64,000 nt of DNA from Saprospiraceae bacterium (GCA_016714445.1 JADJNF010000009.1:248001-312000); one strand, 5' to 3'; shown: positions 1 through 9,977, numbered from the stretch's first letter. The notes: a model not told the origin generated them from the letters alone. Made by a program: numbers and translations.

Positions 1-2
1 CA

Positions 3-1508
3 AAAATAAAATTGGTAGTGACAGTGGTAATCATATCATTATTATCATGCACAAATCTTGACGAAAATGTGTATTCTAGTATTCCGATAGATAAATTTTT
101 CCAAAACGAAAGGGAAGTTTTGATGAATGCAGGAAGAGCATATACCAAACTGCAAAAATACCCTGAAGAATTTGGATTATGGTCGCTTACAGAGCTTGCA
201 AGCGATGAAATGGTGGCGCCAGGTAGAGACGACGGACAAGTTTGGGATAATGGTCGTTGGCATGAGTTACATACACATGCATATACGCCGACTAACAAAA
301 TAAATAATGTAGCCTGGGACTATGTATTTGAAGGAATAAGTGCTTGTAATGAAGTATTGTTCGAAACAGAGTCTTCTCCATTAGTTTTTGAAGGTAAAGG
401 TAAAATAGCCGCTGAAATAAAAATTCTACTGGCTTATTTTTACTATTGTGCGATAGATAATTGGGGAAATATTCCTTTTGCAACAGATTTTACAAGTAAA
501 GAATTGCCACTTCAAAGGGACCGATCATTTGTATATTCATTTATCATCGATGAAATAAATTCAAATGTTGACAAATTGGAAGATGTACCCAATGCTTCAA
601 ATTATGGGCGAGTCACGAAAGCAATGGCATATACACTACTTGCAAAAATGTATCTCAATGCAAAAGAATGGATCGGGTCAGACAAATGGGCTGAGTGTGT
701 AGCTGCTTGTGACAAAGTAATCGCATTAAACACATTAAAAATTGAGGATGATTTTTTTACCAATTTCAAAGTGCGAAATGAAGTATCAAGGGAAAATATT
801 TTTGTTATCCCGATGCATCCAATACATACCAGAGATCGATTTTACTGGCAACAATTGACTTTAAACGATGCGAGTCGTGGTACATTTAATTTTGTAGGTC
901 AAATGTGGGATGAGTTTATCCTTGAACCAGGGTTTTTAGACAAGTTCAGTATAAATGATATTAGAAAAAAATCCTTTCTCTTTGGGCAACAATTTGATAA
1001 AGCTGGAAACCCAATTGTGTTTATTGAAAACGGAATAGAAGTGCCATTTATATACACACCTACAGTCGGTAATTACAACTCAAGAAAGAGATGGGAAGGT
1101 GCTCGATGTGCAAAATATGAATATCAACCGAATCTTCAATATTATGTAGAAGAAATGGATAATGATTTTGTTTTATTCAGGTACGCCGATGTCTTGTACA
1201 CAAAATTAGAAGCGCTGTGGAAGTTGGGTCGAGCTGGAGAGATGATTAATGACCCTGAATTGCAGAAAATACGTACTCGAGCTGGATTAGCTCCTTATGC
1301 TGTATCAGAATTGACCACATCAGAGTTACTAGACGAGTTTGGAAGAGAGTTCGCTTGGGAAGGACGTCGTAGACAAGACCAAATTCGTTTAGGAAATTGG
1401 GGCGCTACATGGTGGAATAAACCAACATCTTCTGCATCCAAAAAGTTATTCCTAATTCCTCAAACTGTATTAAGCGCCAACTTTAATCTCGTACAAAACC
1501 CACAATAA
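3..1508 (+). CDS. SusD/RagB-family outer-membrane lipoprotein, 5' end outside window
   Basis: SusD-like proteins cap a SusC TonB-dependent transporter at the cell surface and bind the glycan or other ligand being imported. The frame is open from the window edge and encodes a hydrophobic stretch ending in a lipobox (SLLSC), then about 480 residues with SusD features: an N-terminal DENVY-type segment, TPR-like helices (residues 60-220 of the visible part), and the usual C-terminal run with REFAWEGRRR and a terminal LxQNPQ. A TTG at position 12 is not a credible start, because the signal peptide already begins upstream, so the true ATG lies before base 1. A SusC gene is expected just upstream but cannot be seen. 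The next gene starts 2 bases after the stop, which indicates one operon. The family call is firm; the ligand is unknown. Confidence 0.92.
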   Translation, partial: KIKLVVTVVIISLLSCTNLDENVYSSIPIDKFFQNEREVLMNAGRAYTKLQKYPEEFGLWSLTELASDEMVAPGRDDGQVWDNGRWHELHTHAYTPTNKINNVAWDYVFEGISACNEVLFETESSPLVFEGKGKIAAEIKILLAYFYYCAIDNWGNIPFATDFTSKELPLQRDRSFVYSFIIDEINSNVDKLEDVPNASNYGRVTKAMAYTLLAKMYLNAKEWIGSDKWAECVAACDKVIALNTLKIEDDFFTNFKVRNEVSRENIFVIPMHPIHTRDRFYWQQLTLNDASRGTFNFVGQMWDEFILEPGFLDKFSINDIRKKSFLFGQQFDKAGNPIVFIENGIEVPFIYTPTVGNYNSRKRWEGARCAKYEYQPNLQYYVEEMDNDFVLFRYADVLYTKLEALWKLGRAGEMINDPELQKIRTRAGLAPYAVSELTTSELLDEFGREFAWEGRRRQDQIRLGNWGATWWNKPTSSASKKLFLIPQTVLSANFNLVQNPQ

Positions 1509-1510
1509 TC

Positions 1511-3520
1511 ATGTTGTATAAATTTTATAAATACTTGCCAATAATCACTATCGTTTTAGTTTCGCTTTCTGTGAAAAATATAAGTGCGCAAAAGGTTAAT
1601 AATGTGATTACCATAGGTGAATTGAAGGACAAAATTGCAGGCGCATGGATTGGCCAAATGATTGGTAATATTTATGGTCTGCCTCATGAAAATAAATATG
1701 TGAATGCTCCTGGAGATGATCAGAAATGGCCTTATGGCTATTCAAAAAATCTAGATAAACTCAAAAAATACGAAGGTGCTTTTTCGGATGATGATACAGA
1801 TGTTGAATATATGTATCTCCTTACCATGGAGAAATATGGTTATGAGCCTACTTATGAGCAAATGCGCGAGGCTTGGTTATTTCATATTCGCGACAGAGTA
1901 TGGTTGGCCAATCGTGGAGCCTTAGGTTTAATGCACTATGGATATACACCACCGTTTACAGGTGATAAGGAAATCAATCCGCATTGGTTTCAAATAGATC
2001 CACAATTAATTAACGAGATTTGGTCTTATACTGCTCCTGGCATGGTTCAATATGCCGCTCAAAAATCAGAGTGGGCAGCGCTGATTACTAGTGATAGTTG
2101 GGGAGTAGAACCTACGATTCATTATGGTGCAATGTACGCAGCAGCATTTTTTGAAACGGATATTAATAAGTTAATTGAAATCGGATTGAAAGAACTTCCA
2201 GCCAACGGAAGATATGCACAGACAGTCAGACACATGATAGAATTGCACAAAAAATATCCTAATAAATGGCAGGACGCTTGGAAAGAAATGGCTGATGCTT
2301 ATTATGTGAATGAACCCGATCTGACCAAAACGATTTGGAATGCAAATCTAAACGGAGCTTGCGGGATACTTGCAATGTTGTACGGAAAAGGTGACTTCCA
2401 ACATACGCTTGATTTGTCATGTGCTATGGGTTTTGATGCTGATAATCAGGCAGCTACAGTAGCTGGTCTATTAGGCATCATGTACGGATTTAAAGCATTG
2501 CCAAAAGATTTATACTTGCCGATTGAAGGATGGACAAAACCTTTTAATGATACTTATATCAATATCACAAGGCATGAACTTCCTGATGCAAGTATCCAAG
2601 ATATGATCGACAGAATGGTAAAAATGACGTTACAACTTATAAAAGAAAAAGGTGGTAAAGTCACTGGTAAACCAGGCAAAGAAAAAATTACCGTGAACGC
2701 TAAAGCAAAGTTTGATCCTCCATTGGAATTTTATATCGGTCCTGCACCAAGGATGGAAGTGAACCAAAAAGTAGATCACCCATTTTATAGTAAGGGCAAC
2801 AAAGGTTATAATTGGACACTTGTAGCTGGACAACTTCCTGCTGGAATAACTTTTGATAAAGGAAAAATTATGGGTGTCCCTACGACTCCTGGTAAATATA
2901 AAATTACCATTCAGTTGGACAATGGGATGAAAACACTCCAAAAAGAATTTGAATTATTGGTACGTAATAAAAACATTTCGGCTGCAGCAACGTCAGTAAT
3001 TGCGAATATTCATAAACTGAATGAAGCAGTTTTAGATTCTTGTTGGACGACTTTCGGTCATTCCATGTATGCAAAAAACGTGGATGTCATCCGAGACGGA
3101 AAGATCAATGGAGCTGGATCCGTCTTTTATAGCATTGCTGCGGAAGCTAAACTTCCCAAAGTAGATTATTATGGTTACGAATGGGATAATGAACAAGCTA
3201 TTGACATGTTGGCATTTCATACTGGTGGAATGGAAGAGTTTGGTGGATGGTTTACATCTCTAAATGTACAATATAAAAATGCAGAAGGCAAATGGGTTGG
3301 AGTAGAAAAAACAAATATTTCTCCCCCGATGCCTATATCAGACATCATTTTCATCCAACCACATTTCGTAGAATATGTAGTAAGTTTTACTCCGATAAAA
3401 ACAAAAGCCATACGTATCATCGGAGACGCAATGGTCCAAGATCACTGGAATAAATATACTAAAAAAGTTTCTGGATTTACTTCTATCACGGAGTTAAGTA
3501 TTTATCATTCTAAAAAATAA
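1511..3520 (+). CDS. Exported ADP-ribosylglycohydrolase-family protein with Ig-like and discoidin-like C-terminus
   Basis: Members of this family (DraG/ARH fold) hydrolyse ADP-ribosyl or related N-/O-ribosyl bonds with two Mg ions; many Bacteroidota members have no assigned substrate. The protein has a signal peptide (residues 1-26, cleavage after SAQ), the first metal motif FSDDDT at residues 91-96 and the second, GFDADN, with Asp309 and Asp311. Both are close to the canonical family pattern. After the catalytic domain (about 35-380) comes a putative Ig domain of the He_PIG type (about 426-485, with LPAGITF and GVPTTPG), then a beta-rich discoidin-like tail. It follows the SusD gene by 2 bases and precedes two further family members, so export and joint action on a ribosylated substrate are likely. 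Substrate not determinable from sequence. Confidence 0.85.
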   Translation: MLYKFYKYLPIITIVLVSLSVKNISAQKVNNVITIGELKDKIAGAWIGQMIGNIYGLPHENKYVNAPGDDQKWPYGYSKNLDKLKKYEGAFSDDDTDVEYMYLLTMEKYGYEPTYEQMREAWLFHIRDRVWLANRGALGLMHYGYTPPFTGDKEINPHWFQIDPQLINEIWSYTAPGMVQYAAQKSEWAALITSDSWGVEPTIHYGAMYAAAFFETDINKLIEIGLKELPANGRYAQTVRHMIELHKKYPNKWQDAWKEMADAYYVNEPDLTKTIWNANLNGACGILAMLYGKGDFQHTLDLSCAMGFDADNQAATVAGLLGIMYGFKALPKDLYLPIEGWTKPFNDTYINITRHELPDASIQDMIDRMVKMTLQLIKEKGGKVTGKPGKEKITVNAKAKFDPPLEFYIGPAPRMEVNQKVDHPFYSKGNKGYNWTLVAGQLPAGITFDKGKIMGVPTTPGKYKITIQLDNGMKTLQKEFELLVRNKNISAAATSVIANIHKLNEAVLDSCWTTFGHSMYAKNVDVIRDGKINGAGSVFYSIAAEAKLPKVDYYGYEWDNEQAIDMLAFHTGGMEEFGGWFTSLNVQYKNAEGKWVGVEKTNISPPMPISDIIFIQPHFVEYVVSFTPIKTKAIRIIGDAMVQDHWNKYTKKVSGFTSITELSIYHSKK

Positions 3521-3526
3521 TATTTA

Positions 3527-5176
3527 ATGAGTTTAATACAAAGAAATATATTTCCAATAATACTAGCAGCTGGAATTCTCTTTTCAGGTTGCAATGCTTC
3601 AAACAAGGATAAAGTTCAAGACGATGTTCTTTCAGCCAGTTCTATTGACATTTCTAAAACTTTATTGCTAAATAAAATCAAAGGTGGTTGGGCAGGACAA
3701 ACGATAGGCGTAGTTTACGGTGCTCCTGTCGAATTTAAATACAATGGTTCTATGGTGCCAAAAAATCATATCATCCCTTGGGGCGAACATTATGTAAAAT
3801 ATTGGTGGTATAAAAAACCAGGCTTATTTGATGATGTGTATACTGACCTTAACTTTGTAGAAGCATTTGAAAAATATGGTGTAGATGCACCTTCTGATTC
3901 TATTGCAAAACATTGGTCAACCACAGCATATCATCTTGCTCATGCCAACCAAGCTTCTAGGTATAATATCTTAAATGGGATCATGCCGCCAGCATCCGGG
4001 AATTGGAAAAACAACCCACATGCAGATGATATAGATTTTCAAATAGAAGCTGATTTTATTGGATTTATGTCACCTGGTATGGTCAATGCAGCAACTGATA
4101 TTGCCGACCGGGTTGGTCATATCATGAATAGTGGCGATGGTTATTATGGTGGCGTATTTGTGTCTGCTTTGTACTCACTTGCATTTGTTTCCAATGATCC
4201 GGTTTATATAACAGAACAAGCCATTAAAACTATTCCTACAGGTACCAAATTTTACGATTGTATATCCGATGTCATAAAATGGCATAAAGAATATCCCAAT
4301 GATTGGAAGCAAACATGGTTTGAGTTGCAAAAAAAATGGGACCACGATGTAGGATGTCCTAAAGGTGTGTTTTTGGGTTTTAATATAGACGCAAAAATCA
4401 ATTCTGCCTATGTCGCTATAGGATTACTTTATGGAAATGGAGACTTTACCAAATCAATTGACATTGCGGCAAGATGTGGTCAGGATGCTGACTGTAATCC
4501 TGCAACTGTAGGTGGAGTATTAGGTGTTATCCTTGGATATGATCAGATTCCTGCTTATTGGCTGAACCCGTTGAAGGAAGTCCAAGATGAAAATTTTGAA
4601 AACACTGAAATGTCTCTCACGAAGGCATATAGATTGAGTTTTAATCATGCGTTAAAAATGATAGCTGAAAAAGGTGGAAAGACAGAAGGCGATACCGTTA
4701 CGATTCCATTGGCTAAACCTATTGCAGTGGCATTTGAGCAAAATTTTGAAAACTGTTTCCCAATTGAAAGGAATAAAATAGATGAGTCTTTCACCGATGA
4801 AATAACATTTGAATTTAATGGCAATGGTTTTTTACTTTATGGTAACATGGCGAAGCGTTCTAAAGTAGATACCAATTATATTGATCGAATCTCCAAAAGA
4901 ACTTATGGATCAGAATCATTTGGTCTTGCGGAAAAAGATGATCCATATGTAGCAATAATGGATGTTTATATAGATGGCACATTGTCTGAAACCGTTAAGT
5001 TGCCAATGAAGAATTCGGCTAGAAGGCTAGAGCCAACTTGGAAATATCAAATGAAGGAGGGAAAGCATGAAGTCAGGCTAAAATGGAAAAATAATACGCC
5101 TGAATACGAATACCGAATCAATGATTTAATCGTTTATTCTGAAAATGAGCCAAAAGATCATTTAACACAACACTAG
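3527..5176 (+). CDS. ADP-ribosylglycohydrolase-family lipoprotein, paralogue 1
   Basis: A lipoprotein signal (lipobox FSGC, Cys22) precedes an ADP-ribosylglycohydrolase fold with GGWAGQTIG near residue 53, a first acidic motif LFDDVYTD (Asp102, Asp103) and a second, GQDADC (Asp320, Asp322). The first motif lacks the Ser/Thr that normally precedes the Asp pair and has Val where Thr is usual, so metal geometry or substrate may differ from classical DraG. The C-terminal 130 residues form a beta-sandwich-like domain (GNGFLLYG, DVYIDG, LKWKN) of the kind found on secreted glycoside-active enzymes. The gene starts 6 bases after its upstream neighbour. The next gene is clearly a tandem duplicate sharing long identical blocks, such as the HADDIDFQIEADF stretch. 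Confidence 0.85.
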   Translation: MSLIQRNIFPIILAAGILFSGCNASNKDKVQDDVLSASSIDISKTLLLNKIKGGWAGQTIGVVYGAPVEFKYNGSMVPKNHIIPWGEHYVKYWWYKKPGLFDDVYTDLNFVEAFEKYGVDAPSDSIAKHWSTTAYHLAHANQASRYNILNGIMPPASGNWKNNPHADDIDFQIEADFIGFMSPGMVNAATDIADRVGHIMNSGDGYYGGVFVSALYSLAFVSNDPVYITEQAIKTIPTGTKFYDCISDVIKWHKEYPNDWKQTWFELQKKWDHDVGCPKGVFLGFNIDAKINSAYVAIGLLYGNGDFTKSIDIAARCGQDADCNPATVGGVLGVILGYDQIPAYWLNPLKEVQDENFENTEMSLTKAYRLSFNHALKMIAEKGGKTEGDTVTIPLAKPIAVAFEQNFENCFPIERNKIDESFTDEITFEFNGNGFLLYGNMAKRSKVDTNYIDRISKRTYGSESFGLAEKDDPYVAIMDVYIDGTLSETVKLPMKNSARRLEPTWKYQMKEGKHEVRLKWKNNTPEYEYRINDLIVYSENEPKDHLTQH

Positions 5177-5181
5177 ATATT

Positions 5182-6747
5182 ATGAGAGCACTTTATATAA
5201 TAGGATCAGTGGTATTCGGATTTTTATTGTTGAATAGTTGCCAGAATGTGGAAAAAGAATCTGTAAAACCAGCAGAATATCTCCATATTTCCAAGGAAGA
5301 TTTAAAGGATAAAATAAGAGGTGGTTGGGCTGGCCAAACTATTGGTGTGACTTATGGTGGACCAACAGAATTTCGCTTCAAAGGTACCATGATTCAGGAT
5401 TATCAAAACATGGTTTGGCACGATCATTATATAAAGGAAACGTATGACTTAGATCCTGGTCTGTATGATGATGTGTATTTAGATCTCACGTTTGTAAATA
5501 TTATTGAAAAATTAGGATTAAATGCGCCGACAGATTCATTTGCTTTGGCTTTTGCTAAGGAAGATTATAAACTCTGGCATGCTAATCAGGCAGCAAGGTA
5601 TAATATTCTAAACGGAATCATGCCACCTGCATCTGGACATTGGATAAATAACCCACATGCGGATGATATAGACTTTCAAATTGAAGCAGATTTCGCTGGT
5701 ATGATGTCTCCTGGTATGACCAATACCGCTTCCGATTTTTGTGATAGTATCGGGCATATTATGAATTATGGAGATGGATGGTATGGAGGCGTTTTTGTTT
5801 CAGCATTGTACACTGTAGCCTATTATTCTGATGATCTTGATTATGTGATTAATAGTGCTTTAAAAACAATTCCTGCGAAAAGTCAATTTTATAAAACCAT
5901 AAGCGATGTGATAAAGTGGCATAAGCAATATCCCGATGATTGGAAACAAACATGGTTTGAATTAGAAAAAAACCATTCATCAGAAAAAGGTTGCCCTGAA
6001 GGTGTTTTTAATTCTTTCAATATCGACGCCAGACTAAATGCTGCTTATGTAGTCGTTGGTTTGTTGTACGGTCAAAAAGACTTTTTTAAAACTATGGATG
6101 TATCTACTAGATGTGGTCAAGATTCTGATTGTAATCCAGCCACAGCTGCGGGCATTTTAGGTGTCATGTATGGCTACAAAAATATCCCGGATTATTGGAA
6201 GCCTGCTTTGGAAGAAGTGGAGGATCTAAAGTTTCCATACATGGATATTACCTTAAATGATGTGTACAAATTGACATTTAAACATTCGCTCCGGCTGGTA
6301 GAGCAAAATGGAGGAAAGGTAACCAATGATAGTGTGCAAATCAAAATTCAATCTCCTGCCACTGTGCGTCTCGAACAATCATTTGAAGGAATGTATCCTG
6401 CTGAAGAAAGATATCTGCGTTTAGAATTTACCGATAAAGACATCAACATTGATTTTACTGGAAATGGTCTAGTCGTTCTTGGAAATATAAAAAGTAGATG
6501 CGGAGAATCAAAGAGTGATTATGTAGCGTTATTGGATGTATATATTGATGGTGAAAAAATAGAACAAGTTAAAATGCCTTTCGATTACATCGTCAGAAAA
6601 TATGATATCTACCATAAATATTTGTTGAAAGAGGCAGCGCATAAAGTGGATATAAAATGGGCAAATAAAAATCCCGACTTTAGCATATACATGAAATCTA
6701 TCGTAGTGTATAGCGAAAATGAGCAGAAAAAATTTGATCCAAAATAA
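5182..6747 (+). CDS. ADP-ribosylglycohydrolase-family lipoprotein, paralogue 2
   Basis: Tandem paralogue of the preceding gene with the same layout: lipobox LNSC (Cys20), GGWAGQTIG near residue 47, acidic motif LYDDVYLD (Asp96, Asp97), second motif GQDSDC, and a C-terminal beta-sandwich-like domain (GNGLVVLG, DVYIDGE). The same departure from the canonical Ser/Thr-Asp-Asp-Thr motif is present, so it was fixed before duplication and is unlikely to be random decay. The start follows the upstream stop by 5 bases. Three exported family members in one SusD-linked operon suggest stepwise or substrate-variant cleavage outside the cytoplasm. The biochemical reaction remains inference. Confidence 0.85.
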   Translation: MRALYIIGSVVFGFLLLNSCQNVEKESVKPAEYLHISKEDLKDKIRGGWAGQTIGVTYGGPTEFRFKGTMIQDYQNMVWHDHYIKETYDLDPGLYDDVYLDLTFVNIIEKLGLNAPTDSFALAFAKEDYKLWHANQAARYNILNGIMPPASGHWINNPHADDIDFQIEADFAGMMSPGMTNTASDFCDSIGHIMNYGDGWYGGVFVSALYTVAYYSDDLDYVINSALKTIPAKSQFYKTISDVIKWHKQYPDDWKQTWFELEKNHSSEKGCPEGVFNSFNIDARLNAAYVVVGLLYGQKDFFKTMDVSTRCGQDSDCNPATAAGILGVMYGYKNIPDYWKPALEEVEDLKFPYMDITLNDVYKLTFKHSLRLVEQNGGKVTNDSVQIKIQSPATVRLEQSFEGMYPAEERYLRLEFTDKDINIDFTGNGLVVLGNIKSRCGESKSDYVALLDVYIDGEKIEQVKMPFDYIVRKYDIYHKYLLKEAAHKVDIKWANKNPDFSIYMKSIVVYSENEQKKFDPK

Positions 6748-6755
6748 GACAAAGA

Positions 6756-8372
6756 ATGAATAATGTTTTTAAATCATATGGTTTTAACTGGGTAGTAATC
6801 CTAACTGCAAGCTTTATAATACTGCTTATATTGGGTTGCAAAAAGGAAGACATTAAGGACGATCCAACTGACACACCATTTGTGCGGTTGGTAGAATCAT
6901 CGATCAAAAGTGAATTAATGGCTCATACTATTAAGTATTCCGTTTTGTTGCCAGCAGATTATAAAACTTCTGGTCTCTCTTACCCTGTGGTTTACCTGCT
7001 TCATGGTTATGGAGACATTTACACTGCTTGGAGCAGATCTGGAAATATCCAATATCATTCAGATAATTTAGGTGCTGAAATCGAGCCGATGATTTTCGTG
7101 ATGCCCGACGGATACAATTCTTATTTTTTAAATAATTTCAGCGGTACATATCACTATATGGACATGTTTGTCAAAGAATTGGTGCCAGAAATAGACCAGC
7201 TTTATCGCACCAAAAAAGAGGCATCACAAAGAGCCGTCATGGGCTACTCGATGGGTGGATATGGTGCATTAGCCTTACCAGCAAAAAATCCTGATGTATT
7301 CAGTATTAGTGTTCCTTTAAGCATGTCTTTTAGAACTGACGAACAGTATCTAGAAGAGCCACAAGGAGTCTTTAATTCACAATGGGCTTCAATATTTGGA
7401 GCAAATGGCGTTTCAGGTCCTGCCAGAATAACACCATATTTTAAAGAATATAGCCCTTTTTACTTTTTTGATCAGAACGATTTGTCAGCATTTTCCAGCC
7501 TAAAACTATTTTTTGTTTGCGGCGATGATGAAGAGACACTTTCTGTAACAAATGGAGCACTTCATAACTTGTTGCGTTCAAAAAACTTTGCTCATGAGTA
7601 CAGAATGGGTAATGGCGGCCATGATTTTGGTTATTGGTCTAAAGTACTTCCCGAAGCCCTTCGTTTTATTAGCAAAGGATTTAAAGGAGAGTCTTACCCT
7701 CCTGAGTTGACAACTGTGGAATTAGGACCTTCAATAACAAATGGGCAATATATACAAGAAAACGTAGCAGGCACGAGTGCATCTATAGGTGTATTCAGAC
7801 CTACCAATTATGCCAATACAACCGCAAGTTATCCTGCCATCTTTTATCTAAACGATAGTGAAGGTACAGATCGGATGACAAATGCAGTGAAAGTAATGTC
7901 ATTTTTAAACAACAATATGCAAAGTGGTAAAATTCCACATTCAGTTATAGTTGAAATTCCTTGTACTAATGGAAATGTCAGTGAAGCTGATTTGAAAAGT
8001 ATTATAGCTCATACAGAATCTAATCATCGCATAGTGACAACCAAAGAAAGTAGGGTACTCTTAGGGAATAGCAAAGGCGGTGAAAATGCATGGTTGCTGA
8101 TGCCTGTCATCAAAAATAACATAAAAAATTGTTTCATTTTTGATGCTTTGCTTCCTGATAATGCCATTGGTGATTCAGGAATATATTATTACATAGACGC
8201 AACACAAAAAACTTCTTCATTTAAGGGCAATCATTCTTTATACGTCGATCTGAAAAGTAGAGGTTTAGCGCGGGAGTATCGTGTCAGACAGGGTACTGTT
8301 TCGTTTCAGTCGTTTATAAATGGTATGGATGGGTCTTGGTTTTATTTAAATAAACAATTAAAAAATCAGTAA
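6756..8372 (+). CDS. Exported two-domain esterase (esterase D / feruloyl-esterase-like), lipoprotein
   Basis: Alpha/beta-hydrolase of the putative-esterase family (PF00756 type), which removes acyl groups from glycans or small esters. The lipobox is ILGC (Cys28). The first domain (about 45-310) has the oxyanion region YLLHGYGD, the nucleophile elbow GYSMGG with Ser165, the acid region GDDE (Asp257/258) and His289 in GGHDFGYW, so the triad is complete. The second half (about 325-538) repeats the fold in degenerate form: an RPTNYANTTASYPAIFYL strand-start region and a GNSKGG elbow-like motif, but no convincing acid or His. It begins 8 bases after the glycohydrolase operon members and is followed by a paralogue 7 bases downstream. 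It probably works outside the inner membrane with the neighbouring hydrolases. Confidence 0.86.
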   Translation: MNNVFKSYGFNWVVILTASFIILLILGCKKEDIKDDPTDTPFVRLVESSIKSELMAHTIKYSVLLPADYKTSGLSYPVVYLLHGYGDIYTAWSRSGNIQYHSDNLGAEIEPMIFVMPDGYNSYFLNNFSGTYHYMDMFVKELVPEIDQLYRTKKEASQRAVMGYSMGGYGALALPAKNPDVFSISVPLSMSFRTDEQYLEEPQGVFNSQWASIFGANGVSGPARITPYFKEYSPFYFFDQNDLSAFSSLKLFFVCGDDEETLSVTNGALHNLLRSKNFAHEYRMGNGGHDFGYWSKVLPEALRFISKGFKGESYPPELTTVELGPSITNGQYIQENVAGTSASIGVFRPTNYANTTASYPAIFYLNDSEGTDRMTNAVKVMSFLNNNMQSGKIPHSVIVEIPCTNGNVSEADLKSIIAHTESNHRIVTTKESRVLLGNSKGGENAWLLMPVIKNNIKNCFIFDALLPDNAIGDSGIYYYIDATQKTSSFKGNHSLYVDLKSRGLAREYRVRQGTVSFQSFINGMDGSWFYLNKQLKNQ

Positions 8373-8379
8373 ACCCGGT

Positions 8380-9384
8380 ATGTTAAAGTCCATTAGTATT
8401 CTTATCTTATTTTTAAATTTTTGTCCTTCAATGTCAGGGCAAAACAAAAGAATTATGGAAAGCTTGAGCTTCTACAGTAAAATACTTGGACAAGAAGTAA
8501 AATACTCTGTGATCCTTCCAGAAGATTATTATAAAAGCAATAAAAAATATCCTGTGGTGTATTTACTACACGGATTAGGTGACGACGAAACTTCGTGGGT
8601 TGAATACGGATATTTCAGTCAAATATCGGATAAAGTCACCAAACAATGTGATGTTTTACCTATGATTTTTATCATGCCACAAGGGTTTAGAAATTATTAT
8701 GTAAATGATTTTGCGGGTACATTTCTGTATCAAGACATGTTTGTAAAAGAATTAATTCCTACCATAGATAGTACTTTTCGAACTATAGCAGACAAAAGTA
8801 TGAGAGCAACCATGGGGTATTCTATGGGAGGCTTTGGAGCTTTGGTTATTCCATTAAAGTATCCTGATATGTTTGCTGCGTGTGTTCCTTTAAGTGTTTC
8901 TATTCGTACTGACGAGCAGTATATAAAAGAAAGTAGTAGTGGATGGGATGATCAATGGGGCCGACTTTTCGGTGGAGTTGGTACGTTTGGAGTATCAAGG
9001 TTGACCGATTATTACAAGAAAGAATGTCCATTGTACATGATTCAAAATGAAAATATTGAGCAGTGGAAGGGCTTAAAGATTTACATTGATAGTGGAGATG
9101 ATGAAGGCACTCTTGCTGCCAGCAATGATAAGTTACACATGGTGCTCACTGAAAAGCAAATTCCACATGAATATAGAGTAAGGGATGGAGGACATGAATT
9201 TGCTTATTGGCGTGAGGCTGTTCCAAATGGATTAAGGTTTATCAGTGATGCATTTCAAGGGAAATCGTACCAAGGTGATTTGGGGAATATTGAAATTAGG
9301 CCCACAAAACTAAGTTTCGAAACGCATACAAGTCGTAAATATCAACGAAAAATCGTATCCGATCTACCTACCATTAGAATATAA
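8380..9384 (+). CDS. Exported esterase, N-terminal catalytic part of a frameshifted two-domain gene
   Basis: Paralogue of the preceding esterase. A signal peptide (about residues 1-20, ending MSG) is followed by YLLHGLGDDE, the elbow GYSMGG with Ser148, Asp240/241 and His272 in GGHEFAYW, so the catalytic domain is intact. The frame ends about 20 residues after a sudden loss of similarity. In the +1 frame the sequence continues directly as KSYPIYLPLEYKNTSRKYPV, the expected start of a second esterase domain, and runs into the next listed feature. Removing one A from the A5 run at 9348-9352 would restore a single protein of about 519 residues, matching the 538-residue paralogue. Either an assembly error or a recent frameshift. 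Confidence 0.82.
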   Translation: MLKSISILILFLNFCPSMSGQNKRIMESLSFYSKILGQEVKYSVILPEDYYKSNKKYPVVYLLHGLGDDETSWVEYGYFSQISDKVTKQCDVLPMIFIMPQGFRNYYVNDFAGTFLYQDMFVKELIPTIDSTFRTIADKSMRATMGYSMGGFGALVIPLKYPDMFAACVPLSVSIRTDEQYIKESSSGWDDQWGRLFGGVGTFGVSRLTDYYKKECPLYMIQNENIEQWKGLKIYIDSGDDEGTLAASNDKLHMVLTEKQIPHEYRVRDGGHEFAYWREAVPNGLRFISDAFQGKSYQGDLGNIEIRPTKLSFETHTSRKYQRKIVSDLPTIRI

Positions 9385-9418
9385 AAATACAAGTAGAAAA
9401 TACCCTGTCCTATATGTA

Positions 9419-9940
9419 ATGGGCAAGACGACAGAATCAGAGCGAGAATTGATGATAAATATTGCAGATCAGCAAATAGCCAATGCTAGTTTACCACCAT
9501 TTATGATGGTCTTTGTTACTGAGAATGAGCCTGGATTTTTTGATGATATTGTACCATTTTTAGAAAATAATTATAGAGCTAGGAATGGGTATCGTTTTAG
9601 GTCATTGATGGTAGTAGGAAGAGCAGGTGAAGTACTTAAACAAATTTTAAAGACAGAACAATTTTCCACATGTATATTGATGGATCCTTCTCAGCCTATG
9701 GAATCATTTGAGTCCGTAATAAATGAATTACCTAGAAAAGCTATGGAAAGAACATGGTTTTTTGTGGGTACATCTGATAAAAGTATTCATTATCAAACAA
9801 GTGAAACCATACGTACTCTTCTAAGAGAAAAGGAAATATATCACGAGTATAGGGTCATGGGAAATAGAGGTAAAGATGACTGGAAAGTACAATTTATAGA
9901 CGAAGCCTTTTCATATACTCTAAAAAGAATGCATCGATAA
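9419..9940 (+). CDS. C-terminal degenerate esterase domain separated from 8380-9384 by a frameshift
   Basis: This frame is open from about 9326 and carries the second half of the split esterase. It aligns in layout with residues 330-538 of the upstream esterase: a YPVLYVMGK strand, a VVGRAGEV segment where the elbow should be, and a terminal IYHEYRVMG block. The nucleophile position reads Arg in place of Ser, and the final His is replaced (NRGKDD), so this half cannot be a serine hydrolase. It may be a structural or binding domain. The ATG at 9419 lies inside the domain and is unlikely to be a real translation start. Best read as the C-terminal half of one gene with 8380-9384. Confidence 0.75.
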   Translation: MGKTTESERELMINIADQQIANASLPPFMMVFVTENEPGFFDDIVPFLENNYRARNGYRFRSLMVVGRAGEVLKQILKTEQFSTCILMDPSQPMESFESVINELPRKAMERTWFFVGTSDKSIHYQTSETIRTLLREKEIYHEYRVMGNRGKDDWKVQFIDEAFSYTLKRMHR

Positions 9941-9977
9941 ATCAAAATAAATTTTTAACCACTAACAATTAAACCAT

